Below, in pieces: positions 55,090 through 64,000 of a stretch of DNA of 64,000 nucleotides. The DNA is from Cercis canadensis (lineage: Eukaryota > Streptophyta > Magnoliopsida > Fabales > Fabaceae): the NCBI GenBank assembly GCA_003255065.1, contig QAOA01005126.1:875065-939064 (forward strand), written 5' to 3'. The position numbers were made by a program, and so were the translations under genes. Under the pieces are notes generated by a model. That model ran no database searches, was not told the origin of the DNA, and saw only the letters and a list, made by a program, of their open reading frames with translations. Every line of letters begins with the position of its first letter. The first letter of the stretch is position 1.

Positions 55090-55990
55090 TATCCATTATG
55101 GCATAGTATGGAGTTGTATTGTCTGGTCCTAAGGATCCCACAGTTTTGACTCAACAAGCATATCATATTTCTAGTGATATATGAAACAATAGGGTAAGCA
55201 GTTTATTGTTTAAAGAATTTGAATTTATTAATGAAAGTTGACTTATTTGTTAAAATATTAGTTAATAATTGTTATATAAATAATATAATTATTTAAGATA
55301 AAAGGAGTAGTGTGGCCTTGTAGTCATAGGATTCCTGGACCCAATGAGATAGTCATGGAGTACATATGAAAGACTGATTTTGGAGGTGTTACAATGGTGA
55401 ATCTATTACAAATAGATAGAGATTTTGTGTCTGTATTGGTGGAGCGATGGTGGCCTGAGACACACACATGTCATATATTTGGTGGAGAGTGTATGATCAC
55501 CTTATAGGATGTGGAGGTATTGCTAGAGCTTCATGTTGATGGGAATGCGGTGGGTGGTTTTAGCCTTTTTCCATGGATGGATCTTATGCATAATCTATTG
55601 GGCATTGTGCCATAAGGGAATGCGTTTGTTGGATCAAGACTCAGGATGGTGTGGCTGAATGATACATTTGGTGAATGCCCAAATGATGCTAGTGATGAGA
55701 TTGTGCAGTTTCATGCTAAGACATATATTTTTCTCTTGATTGGGGGATGGTTGATGCATGACGTAACTAGAAATTATGTTCATCTGATGTACCTGAAGCT
55801 ATTAGATGATTGGGATGTTGCAGGCACATGAGATAGGGTTTCACTGTGTTGATGAAGCCATACAAGAGTCTGTGTAACTTCTCTCTTGGCCACACATTAG
55901 AGTTTGGAGGATGTGTATTCTTGCTCCAGGTTTGGACGTATGAGAGATTTCCCAGTTTGTCTCCATCACCCCTGCAACAAGATAGGAATT
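55090..55990 (+). pseudogene. Plant mobile domain (MAIN-like) gene, decayed
   Basis: The plant mobile domain is found in Arabidopsis MAIN and MAIL1, which act in silencing and genome stability, and in transposons that carry it. First exon piece: SGPKDPTVLTQQAYHIS (near 55,120-55,170), with a GT donor near 55,195. Main part: VNLLQIDRDFVSVLVERWWP (55,395), DVEVLLELHVDGNAVGGF, then LNDTFGECPNDASDEIVQFHAK, YIFLLIGGWLM, NYVHLMYLKLLDDWDVAG (to 55,831), and in a shifted frame LEFGGCVFLLQVWTYERFPS (about 55,890-55,955). Stops at about 55,365, 55,508 and 55,615 and a frameshift near 55,830 disable it. Confidence 0.85.
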
Positions 55991-56131
55991 TGTTATGGCC
56001 ACTTGCATGCATGTTAGTATATTTAAATGCTATTATTGATATAAATTAAATTGTATGTTATAAAAAATATTATTATAATTAATAGATTTAATTAAGGTAG
56101 GGATTAGAGTATTTTTTTTAGAAATGCTTAT

Positions 56132-56434
56132 TGTAGATACCAGTTTCTCGGCTCATTGCATTTAGGCCCACTTAGCCAAAGGCCTACATCATCAGAATCT
56201 TATATATGCCTACCATATCTCTTGCCCTTATCTATAAATAGCCCCCAACAACAGGTATACAACTTTTGCTTCCCTTAGCATTTATTATACTTTTTAGCTC
56301 GAACCGTACTAACTTAAGCTTCAGAGCTTGGGCGTCACCTCCCAACTCTTAGCTCATTTGTTACTATGCAGTTAGTTCATTCCCAATCAGACCTTATTCA
56401 TTTTCTGACCTTTAGCTTAAATCAGACATCGTCA
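56132..56434 (+). repeat. Probable 5' LTR of a Tat-lineage gypsy element
   Basis: It starts TGTAGATACC, carries a TATA box (tctataaatagcccc, about 56,231-56,245) and ends CGTCA before a primer-site-like TTGACACCATCTGTGGG (56,436-56,452), close to the ggcgccgtctgtggg seen in this gypsy group. The 3' LTR is not in the window, so the boundaries are by signature only. Confidence 0.6.
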
Positions 56435-56509
56435 TTTGACACCATCTGTGGGAAAAACTTCTTTCTTCCCCAAGAAACAAATCTCATTGTACAATCTTGT
56501 TTGGACACC

Positions 56510-57946
56510 ATGGACCCCTCTAGTCCGCATGGATACCTCCATACTATCCAAGAAAACACCCTTTCACCCATGAGATCCACACTCCAACCTAGCACCGCTC
56601 GAAGATCACCACCACCCCCACCTCACCAAACCGCCCACAATCTGGAAGTTTCCCGGGAATCCCTGTCCAGGAAAACCAACAAAGTGCCACCCTCAGCTTC
56701 CTATTCCAAGAAATCCAAGCCCTCAAATAGGAGAGAAATGCAAACAGGGTTGAGATTGCAGAATTGAGAAGGCGCCAACAACTCAATGAGTCCTCAGTTG
56801 ATACCCAACATGAGAGCCCACCCCTCTGATTAGTTCCATCTTAAGCCAGGCGCCCAAGAGGCCAAACAGCAGAGGAAACCGCTGAAAGCCAATCTTCATT
56901 CTACACTTGCACCCGATGGCCATCCCAGACATTTATTTTCAACCAGCCCTCACCCTCAAGCTTGGAAAAGCAAAAATGAGTAGCTAAACACCCTTTCCCC
57001 CCTGCCAACCCACTTCAAGCAACCTAATATCGAATCCTACGATGGATCAACTGACCCACGAAAGCATTTAGAAAATTACAATTCAGTTATGCTCTTGGCA
57101 AGCACCGCAAAAGAAATCATGTGCCGAGCTTTCTCAACAACTCTGTGCAGAGCAGCCTTCCAATAGTTTTTTGGCCTTCCACCAAATCGCATATCTAGCT
57201 TCGACCAGCTAGCCGAACTCCTCCAAGCTCGTTTCTCCACTAGCATGAACCACCAAAAATCCTCTGCCATCTTGGCCACCCTAAAGCAAGGAGAGACTGA
57301 GCCTTTAAAGGATTATATGGATCAATACACCAAACTCTCCCTCCAAGTTTGCGACCTAACAGAAGCAGTAGCCATGCATGCAATCCAAGCAGGTCTTCGA
57401 CTTGGTCACCTACATGAAAACCTCACCCTCGACCCAGCTAGAAACCTGTCCAACCTCCTCACTAGAACAGCCAAGCACATAAACTTAGAAGAAGTGCTAG
57501 GCCAAGCTGAGAAAAAAAACTCAATCGAGACAAAAAGCCTTAGGAGGATAAGAGAGGAGGTAAAAGAGAGAGGTCCCCGACCTTGTTTTGAAACCTACAT
57601 CCCACTAAACCAAACTCTAGCTCAGGTACTAGAGGAAATATGCCACACTAAGCTTGCCCAACTCCCACCTCCAAAAAAGATAGTAGGCTCAGAGCAAGAA
57701 AAGTATTGTGCTTTCCACAGAGGAAAGGGGCACGACATAAACGATTGTAGGCACTTGAAAAACCTCATTAAAGACCTTATCCAAAAGGGTTACCTACAAA
57801 AGTACCAAGCCGAGATCCAAACACCTGTCCAAAAGCCGAACAGAGAGTACCGGCCTCGGAACAGGTCACTACCAAGAAACCAACCCCCTCACCAAGACCA
57901 AAACCGACATAGAAGCAAGACTCCAAACAGAAACCCCCCAAATTAG
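56510..57946 (+). pseudogene. Gag of the Tat-lineage element, broken
   Basis: The N-terminal proline-rich part starts at 56,510 (MDPSSPHGYL) and breaks near 56,767. The core resumes at about 57,010 (PSNIESYDGSTDP-like, with a stop near 57,165), then is open from 57,245 to 57,946 (ATLKQGETEPLKDYMDQYTK). A zinc-binding stretch of C-x2-H type lies at about 57,708-57,750 (KYCAFHRGKGHDINDCRHLK). A basic Arg/Pro/Asn-rich tail ends it. Confidence 0.8.
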
Positions 57947-58149
57947 CAAGAAGACCCAAGGAAAAATGCCGCAGGGACCATCCATACTATTGCAGGCGGT
58001 TTCATCGGAGAAGGAGCTTCAAGGTCCTCCCATAAAAAGCACGACAGGGCAGCTCAGAAGCATAAAAAGGAAATTCTCCATACCACAGTTGCCAGAAAAA
58101 CCAGGCCACAACCAACCATCTCCTTCTCTGATGTCGACTATGGGACCAT

Positions 58150-58884
58150 CGACCTAGAGCATGATGACCCCATGGTCATACCCTAGTTTATTGCCAATTA
58201 TGAAGTTTGCAAGGTCCCAGTCGACCGAGGCAGCTCTGCTGTTGTCCTCTTCTACCATGCCTTCACCCAGCTCGGAATCCCAACCTCCGACCTTAAACAC
58301 TACCCCGGAACCCTTGTGGGCTTCTTTGGAACTCATGTTGAAGTCAAAGACACCATCACCCTTAGAACAACCTTGGGAGACTTTCCCAACCTGGCTAATG
58401 CTGACGTCAGATTCTTGGTCATCGATTGCCCTTTACCTACAATGCCATTTTAGGGCGTTCATCTCTCAACCGAATTGATGTGATAGTCTCACTAAGACAC
58501 CTATTGCTAAAATTCTCCACTGCCTTAGGAAACGTTGGACAAGCGAGAGGAGATCAGCTCCTCGGAAGAACATGTTATAACATTAGCTTGTCTATCGATT
58601 ATTCCAAGACCCAAAAACCAAAAAATACTAGCCAACGATCCACCAGCCGTTTGATTCCCATTAGCAAGCTCGACAACAGAGGAGAAAACCAAGAAATTCA
58701 CCCTGGGCCCAAGGGCAAGCTCATCCCGGTTCAAGTCGAAAACAATCCGAGCCAAACAGTTCAAGTGGGATCCAACATCCTACCTTCAAACCTAAAAAAG
58801 CTCACCGACCTTCTGGTCGCCAATGCCGACCTGTTTGCATGGACAATATCTGACATGTCAGGTATTGACCCAAATTTTATTTGA
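58150..58884 (+). pseudogene. Protease of the Tat-lineage element and linker to RT
   Basis: CKVPVDRGSSAVVLFYHAF (about 58,206) is the retropepsin active site, with D-R-G where D-(T/S)-G is expected. TLRTTLGDFPNLANADVRFL follows. A frameshift near 58,440 moves to YNAILGRSSLNRIDVIVSLR (58,436-58,884), the usual end of the protease fold, followed by the linker ending SNLKKLTDLLVANADLFAWT. Confidence 0.8.
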
Positions 58885-59705
58885 CATAAACTTGTTGTTG
58901 GCGCAAGTGCAAAGCTAGTCCGACAAAAAAAGAAGGTTTTCGAACCAGAGCGGCAGGAAGCAATCCAAAAAGAAGTCACAAAGTTGCTTGACGTTGGGTT
59001 CATAAGGGAAATCCCCTACGCAACTTGGCTGTCGAACATGGTGATGGTGAAAAAGGCCAGTGGGAAGTGGAGAATGTGTGTAAACTTCTCCGACTTGAAT
59101 GACGAGGACAAAATAACCTTTATCACCGAAAAGGTAACTTACTACTACAGAGTAATACAATTCGGATTGAAAAACGCCAGAGCCACTTACCAAAGACTCA
59201 TGGACAGGGTCCTCAAAAACCAGATAGGTCAGAACGTCAAGATACACATGGATGACATGCTTGTCAAATCCCACTCAGAAGACAATCACCTAATTGACCT
59301 ATAGGAGACGTTTATCGAGCTCCGCGGACACAACATGCGCTTAAATCTTTCTAAATGTGCATTCAGGGTCGAAGTTGGAAAATTCTTGGGTTTCATGTTG
59401 ACACATAGAGGTATCAAGGCTAATTCGGATAAATGCGAAGCCATCATGAGGATGGAGCCACCCAAGACTATGAGAGAAGTCTAAAGAATGGCTGGAAGAA
59501 TCGCAGCTCTCTTCCACTTTATGTCCAGGTCGGCTAACCAAGCTCTCCCATTCTTCAGAACCCTAAAAAAGATAAAAAACTTCAAATGGACCTCAGAATG
59601 CCAACAAGCTTTCCAGCAACTAAAGCAATACCTCACCTCACCTGCCTTCTTGTCCAGACCAAAACCAGTAGAAACCCTCTATATATATCTTGCCACCAAC
59701 GACTA
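58885..59705 (+). pseudogene. Reverse transcriptase of the Tat-lineage element, internally deleted
   Basis: GFIREIPYATWLSNMVMVKK and WRMCVNFSDLN (58,984-59,100) are followed directly by DEDKITFITEKVTYYYRVIQ. The family has about 40 residues between, including the first catalytic Asp, so that stretch is deleted. Then FGLKNARATYQRLMDRVL and IHMDDMLVKS (H-M-D-D in place of Y-x-D-D). A stop at 59,304 precedes the thumb (KFLGFMLTHRGIKAN) and connection regions (GRIAALFHFMSRSA). Confidence 0.85.
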
Positions 59706-60420
59706 AGCTGTCAGCTTCGCCCTTGTCCGAGAAGAAAACGAAATCCAATTTCCAGTATATTACACCAACCAATCCTTCCAAGGTTCTAAGCTTAAGTACC
59801 ATAAAATTTAGAAGCTTGCATACGCGCTCCTCCTCTCAGCGCACCGCCTTAGACTATATTTCCAAAGTCAGCAAATAACAGTTTGGACTGATCAACTGAT
59901 AAGACAGGTGCTCCAGAAACTTGACCTTGCAGGTCAAATGCTCGGGTAGTCACTAGAACTCTCAGAGCACGCCCTCTCATACGAGCCCCGAGGTGCGATC
60001 AAAGCGCAAGATTTAGTTGACTTCGTAGCAGAGCTTACTCCAACAAAAGAACCCGACCATGACGACCACAACAGCTAAACGTTATCAGTAGATGGATATT
60101 CTAACCTTAAAGGATGAGGAGCAAGGATAATTGTGGAAGGACCAGAGGGTATAGCTATAAAACAATCTCTGCGCTTTGAATTCCCCACTCCAACAACCAA
60201 GCAGAGTATGAGGCTCTTATTGCTGGTCTTAATCTAGCTTTGGAGGTCAGGTCCGAAAAACTCAAGGTTTTAAGCGACTCACAGCTAGTGACCAACTAGG
60301 TGAAAGGGGACTACCAAGCTAAAGACCTACAGATGATCAGATACCTAGACAAGGTCAAAAGGCTAACCCTCCAACCTCAAGAAATTTGAAATCCAACACT
60401 TTTTGAGAAATAAGAACTCC
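59706..60420 (+). pseudogene. Dual RNase H region of the Tat-lineage element
   Basis: First RNase H: VYYTNQSFQGSKLKYHKI (59,756), LAYALLLSAHRLRLYFQSQQ, then TVWTDQLIRQVLQK. A second RNase H-like start follows at about 60,079 (TLSVDGYSNLKG, then ARIIVEGPEG), which is the extra archaeal-type RNase H of Tat elements. Many stops and frameshifts occur after 60,110. Confidence 0.75.
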
Positions 60421-61089
60421 TGAGCTAACCTGTTCTCCAAGCTCACCAGTAGCAAAATGTCAGGAAACAACCAAATAGTGATACATGAAACACTCTTCGA
60501 ACTGAGCATTGAGCAAGACGACATGTTCAACGCAAAAAATGAAACCTCCACTTGGATCACCCCAATCAAGCATTATCTTAAAACGAAAAACTTGCCAATT
60601 GAAAAAGCAGCAGCTCGGAAGCTCCAATGAACAACCAACAACTACTACCTCGAAGGAGAAATGGTTTACAAGTGAGGCTATTATACCCCTTCTTGAAATG
60701 CCTGTTAGCATACCAATCCCCATACATTTTGCAGGAGATCCACGAAGGCATATACGGGCACCACATTGGAGCCCACTCATTAGTAGTTAGTGCTTTCTGA
60801 GCTGGCTACTAAGGGCTGACGCCGCCGACCTTGTGAAAAGATATGACAAATGCCAAAGGTTTGCGCACATTCACCTAGCACCTCCATTTGACCTCCACAC
60901 GCCGGTGGAACCCTGGCCGTTCTGCAGATGTGGGCTAGGCCTCTTAGGCATTTTCCTAAGTGCCGCTGGGCAAAAGAAATTTTTGATTGTTGCAATTGAT
61001 TTTTTTCTAAGTGGATTGAAGCCGAGCCTTTGGCCAGCATCACAAAAAAACATGTTAAGAAATTTGTCCAAACTTTCATTGTTTGCGGG
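60421..61089 (+). pseudogene. Integrase of the Tat-lineage element, N-terminal part only
   Basis: Remnants in shifting frames: YYLEGEMVYK near 60,640 and the zinc-binding region after it, then HTPVEPWPFCRCGLGLLG (60,897; the usual Asp of W-G-x-D is Gly here), GQKKFLIVAIDFF, and a shifted SKWIEAEPLASITKKHV. It ends abruptly at 61,089 at the inserted LTR. Confidence 0.8.
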
Positions 61090-62515
61090 TGATGAACACA
61101 CTTTTTATACAATAGTTATTCCTCATACTTAGTCTTTTAAACCTCTTTTGGGCTGAATTGCATAGACTTAGACCTCATTTCATGACTTAGGATCCATTTA
61201 TGCTTAATTGCAATTTCCAGCAATACTGGGCATTATATGCTGTCTCTGTGTTTCAGGCATATCTTGAGTTCTGGATGTCCAAAAATTCCGAGTCATACCT
61301 TGTTGGAAAGCTGAGAGAATTGTCTACAACTTTCTTTCAGGGCTCCAAAGCTAATTCGGACGTTCAGAAGGTCATATGCAGCCTGGAAGCCAGAGAAGAC
61401 ATGCTGTCGCAGGATCCTGACCTACATGCAGTATTTGGGTCATAACTTGAGTTGTAGATGTCATATGGACCTGAAACTGGTACCATTGGAAAGCTAACAG
61501 ACAGAGCTTCAATTGATATGAAGACCGGTTCACCATATTTTATGTGGAAGATGGTCTTATTTGCTGTGCAAGTTAGCTGACGGTTCCAGACACCTTCTGC
61601 CACTTAAATGGGCCTAACTTCCTCATGACAAGTCCAAATGGGCCCAAACCAAAGCCCAATTGAAGCTAAGGCCCATGGGAACAAGTGTGCCCTAAGGGCA
61701 ATTTGGGTGTGCATGTAAAATTGGAGGTCTATATCAGCAAGAGGGGGGCAGCCGAAATTCATAATCAAGTTTTAGATATTTTAGACAGCTTTCTAGTCTT
61801 TCCTTAGCTCTTAAGTTTTCTCTTAGATATTTTGTAAGAACTTAGCTTCTCTTGTTCATGGAGGGCTAATTCATCAATCAATCCAGGTTTTGGCTGTTCT
61901 GATTATTGGTTTTGAGATTATGAGTTGTTGTTATTCATTCAATGATTAATCTGCTTCTTTCAATCCTTTGAAATATTCTGTTTGAATTGCTTAATTCGAA
62001 TTTGGATCTTCATGTGTGATTGCTTAATTGCATGTGATAAAAGAGGATTGTATGGTTGATTAATGTTTCTGAGCTTTTGGATGGATTAATCACCTTGGCT
62101 GGATCATGGACTTAGGTAAAACTAGACTTGAATGTTTGCTTAATTCATTTAGTCTTAGTTGAATCCGAATTCTGGTTGCTTAACCAGTGGACATCCATAG
62201 AACATTGAGAGGCGTCTTGATATGTTTTAAAGGCCAAGAACATGGTTAATAATTGAATGGATCATTAGAAATCAAGGATGAATCAAAATCAGAATCAGTT
62301 AAGGCTTGGATTGGTTGTTTTCCTTTAGGTTACCACTTACAATTATTTTCTGTCAAGTACTTAAACCAAACAAAACCCCCTCTGTTTACATGCTTCTTAA
62401 TATGATTCACTAAATAGAACAATCCTTAGGTTCGACTTAGGGCTGTCCTATGCTGCAAAAAGCTAGGTAACCGACCTTAAACTTAATTAATTTGAGGAGC
62501 CTCGGCAGCTCATCA
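61090..62515 (+). repeat. 5' LTR of the deleted Athila-like element
   Basis: 1,426 bp, TGATGAACAC...CTCATCA. It reads as the complement of the LTRs at 22,490 and 31,459 over its whole length. Confidence 0.9.
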
Positions 62516-62520
62516 AATTT

Positions 62521-62537
62521 TGGCGCCGTTGCCGGGG
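62521..62537 (+). promoter_or_regulatory. Primer binding site, perfect tRNA-Asp match
   Basis: TGGCGCCGTTGCCGGGG is the exact complement of the plant tRNA-Asp 3' end with CCA, five bases after the LTR. Confidence 0.92.
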
Positions 62538-63050
62538 ATTATTCTAGTTTTGGTCAATCATATTAGGAGTTTACTTTACTGCTAACCCTTCATAAACCCC
62601 CTTTGTTGTTTTGTCTTGGTAGTTTTTGGTGAAAACGGGTGATTTTAGGCAAATTTTTCAGAAAATTTAGTACGAATTTTTTAGCCCAGAATAACCTGAG
62701 AATTGGTCAGTTGAAGGAAAACGTCCTGGAAAGAAAAACTCACTGCTTTGCAGTGAGCCCCACCCTATTTTGGCCAAATTCCATCGTTTAGACCACTTTT
62801 TCAATTTTTTAATATTTTTTATTTGATTTTTGACTTCCATTTTCATTCACCTTTCGTCCTGTGGTGGTAGAAAAATTTCAAAAAATGTTTAGATATATTT
62901 TCTAGTCTTATTTTGGTGTCTTTTTACCTTTGTTTTGTGTTTTTGGTGTGTTTCGGTTTTAGTTCAATTTTGTCACTTTTTGTGTGATTTTGTGTTTTGT
63001 TGTATGTTTTGGTGTGTTTTGTTGTTCTATCACTTTTTGTTCATGGTGCA
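62538..63050 (+). other. Untranslated leader of the deleted Athila-like element
   Basis: T-rich leader matching, on the opposite strand, the region 30,905-31,436 of the full-length element. No ORF. Confidence 0.7.
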
Positions 63051-63115
63051 TACTAGGTTCCCCTACTACTAAAAGAGTCAAAGAGGTTGTTGCATCACTT
63101 TCTGACAAACAGAGG

Positions 63116-64000
63116 ATGGACCATAGACTTGATGAATTGACATCTTTGGTGAGACAATTAGTAGTGGGACAACAAGCACCTGAACCAGCTAAGCAACCAT
63201 ACCAACAACAGAGCCAGTTTCAACAGAACAGGCCACCATTCCAGCAGCAGCCTATGCAACCAGCTCACTCGTCAACATCCAAACCTGAGCTTTCATTGGA
63301 AGATTTGGTGAAGCAGATGGCAACCAGCAACATCCAGTTCCAGCAGAGGGCCGAGTCCACCATGCAGAATCTGGAAACGCAGATTGGACAATTGGCATCA
63401 TCTGTGAGTCAATTGCAATCCCAGGGTTCTGGTGCACTTCCTTCTCAGACCATGGAGTTTGGGGACTCTGTTGTGCAGTTCAATATTTTTGAGCCTATGC
63501 AGCCTTCCATGGATGAGCCTTCTGTCTTTCACATTGGTTTGCTTGATGATCTAGTTGGGGATGGGTCTGATGAGCTCTGTGCTGACTTCCCAGATTTTGT
63601 TGGTGTTGAAGACCCTCTTCAGTGCAACTCCTGTCCTGACTGTGATGGTGATGTACCTTGTGCAGCGTGTGCTGAAATATCTGCCTTCGTGAGCAGTCCT
63701 GATTCTCTGTGCTGCAGTTGTGGTGATTCTGCTTGCACCGCTTGTTCTGAAATTGCAGCCGTTTTAGAACAAGATGATTCTATCCCAGAGGCTGTGGTCA
63801 TTGATGCTCCCACAGAGTTAGTGAATGTGTATGAGGAGCTATATTCTGAATTCCCTGACTTTGTGGGTATAGAAAGTTCTCTCCAGCGCCATTCACATTC
63901 TATTTGTGATGGTGACGTGAGCTGTGCCATCTGCGCAGAAATTTTTACATTTTTTAGCGATGGCAATCCTGCTGAATCTGCATCTGAAGCTGATTCTAGT
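63116..64000 (+). CDS. Gag-tail / Cys-rich fusion ORF, open to the window edge
   Basis: A single open frame of at least 295 codons; the end is outside the window. Residues 1-115 are the coiled-coil and Gln/Pro-rich tail of Athila-like gag (LDELTSLVRQLVVGQQ, then NLETQIGQLASSVSQLQSQG, ending SGALPSQT). The next residue starts the post-protease linker (MEFGDSVVQFNIFE), so gag tail and linker are fused by deletion with the frame kept. Then come three Cys-rich modules: CNSCPDCDGDVPCAACAEI (63,629), CCSCGDSACTACSEI (63,710) and a variant CDGDVSCAICAEI (63,906). The outer two are each preceded by FPDFVG. The full-length element has one related module. Function unknown. Confidence 0.65.
   Translation, partial: MDHRLDELTSLVRQLVVGQQAPEPAKQPYQQQSQFQQNRPPFQQQPMQPAHSSTSKPELSLEDLVKQMATSNIQFQQRAESTMQNLETQIGQLASSVSQLQSQGSGALPSQTMEFGDSVVQFNIFEPMQPSMDEPSVFHIGLLDDLVGDGSDELCADFPDFVGVEDPLQCNSCPDCDGDVPCAACAEISAFVSSPDSLCCSCGDSACTACSEIAAVLEQDDSIPEAVVIDAPTELVNVYEELYSEFPDFVGIESSLQRHSHSICDGDVSCAICAEIFTFFSDGNPAESASEADSS

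Larger units (their letters stand above)
56132..61089 (+). mobile_element. Tat-lineage Ty3/gypsy element, cut in its integrase
   Basis: Order on plus: LTR, primer site, gag, protease, reverse transcriptase, two RNase H segments, integrase. The second RNase H-like segment after the usual one is the mark of the Tat lineage. The element stops at 61,089 in the integrase, where an Athila-like LTR has inserted. Its codon use and GC content are higher than in neighbouring DNA. Confidence 0.8.
61090..64000 (+). mobile_element. Athila-like element, internally deleted, running off the window
   Basis: The 5' LTR (61,090-62,515) belongs to the family at 22,490 and 31,459, here in plus orientation. A perfect tRNA-Asp primer site follows. 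The gag start codon is lost (CAT for ATG before ACTAGG), most of gag is absent, and the C-terminal gag helix is fused directly to the post-protease region, so the protease is missing. It interrupts the Tat-lineage integrase. Confidence 0.85.

Noticed and set aside
60460-61112. Long minus-strand ORFs across the Tat-lineage integrase
   Set aside because: They are antisense to recognisable integrase sequence and show no family signal.

Overview
This is plant nuclear DNA, almost certainly from a eudicot. It is AT-rich, and every recognisable coding stretch belongs to a plant transposable element or is a piece of a plant gene. The element types are Athila-like and Tat-like Ty3/gypsy, Sirevirus-like Ty1/copia, MuDR and FAR1-type Mutator-like elements (MULEs), hAT-like elements and a plant mobile domain gene. 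The host gene pieces come from a class II small heat shock protein and from raffinose synthase. I found no complete host gene, rRNA, tRNA or CRISPR array. The species cannot be named from the sequence.

Layout. 1-1,700: no clear gene, a diverged direct repeat. 1,700-7,290: two copies of a hairpin-rich MULE end. One is interrupted by a complete 1.6 kb MULE (230 bp inverted ends, perfect 9 bp target duplication) and is followed by a decayed MuDR transposase. 7,297-15,726: a hAT-like element, bounded by matching 8 bp duplications, holding a truncated heat shock gene and a pol-less gypsy element with an intact 441-residue gag and an intact Athila-type second ORF. 16,590-22,260: copia debris, a 3.4 kb Ogre/Tat-like LTR with 191 bp tandem repeats, and the 5' end of a minus-strand LTR element. 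22,490-32,896: a full-length but dead Athila-like gypsy element on the minus strand, with both LTRs, a tRNA-Asp primer site and gag-protease-RT-RNase H-integrase.

33,312-54,272: a deep nest. A small non-autonomous LTR element (here called X) had its 5' LTR hit by a 9.9 kb Sirevirus-like copia element and, 16 bp away, by an 8.5 kb FAR1-type MULE with a perfect 9 bp target duplication. The MULE was itself hit by a solo Athila-like LTR (perfect 5 bp duplication) and by a 1.7 kb hAT-like element carrying captured raffinose synthase exons. 54,553-56,000: a third copy of the hairpin-rich MULE end, this time followed by a decayed plant mobile domain gene. 56,132-61,089: a Tat-lineage gypsy element broken in its integrase by an internally deleted Athila-like element (61,090 to beyond the window).

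The most unusual signal is that three element families each carry their own short palindrome at striking density: AACTAGTT (16 copies in the copia element, in several contexts and not tied to one reading frame), CACGGCCGTG (two clusters in the pol-less gypsy) and TCACGCTAC hairpins (the MULE/plant mobile domain family). Such family-specific marks are what a self-recognition system, like VANC proteins on VANDAL transposons, would need. That link is inference only.
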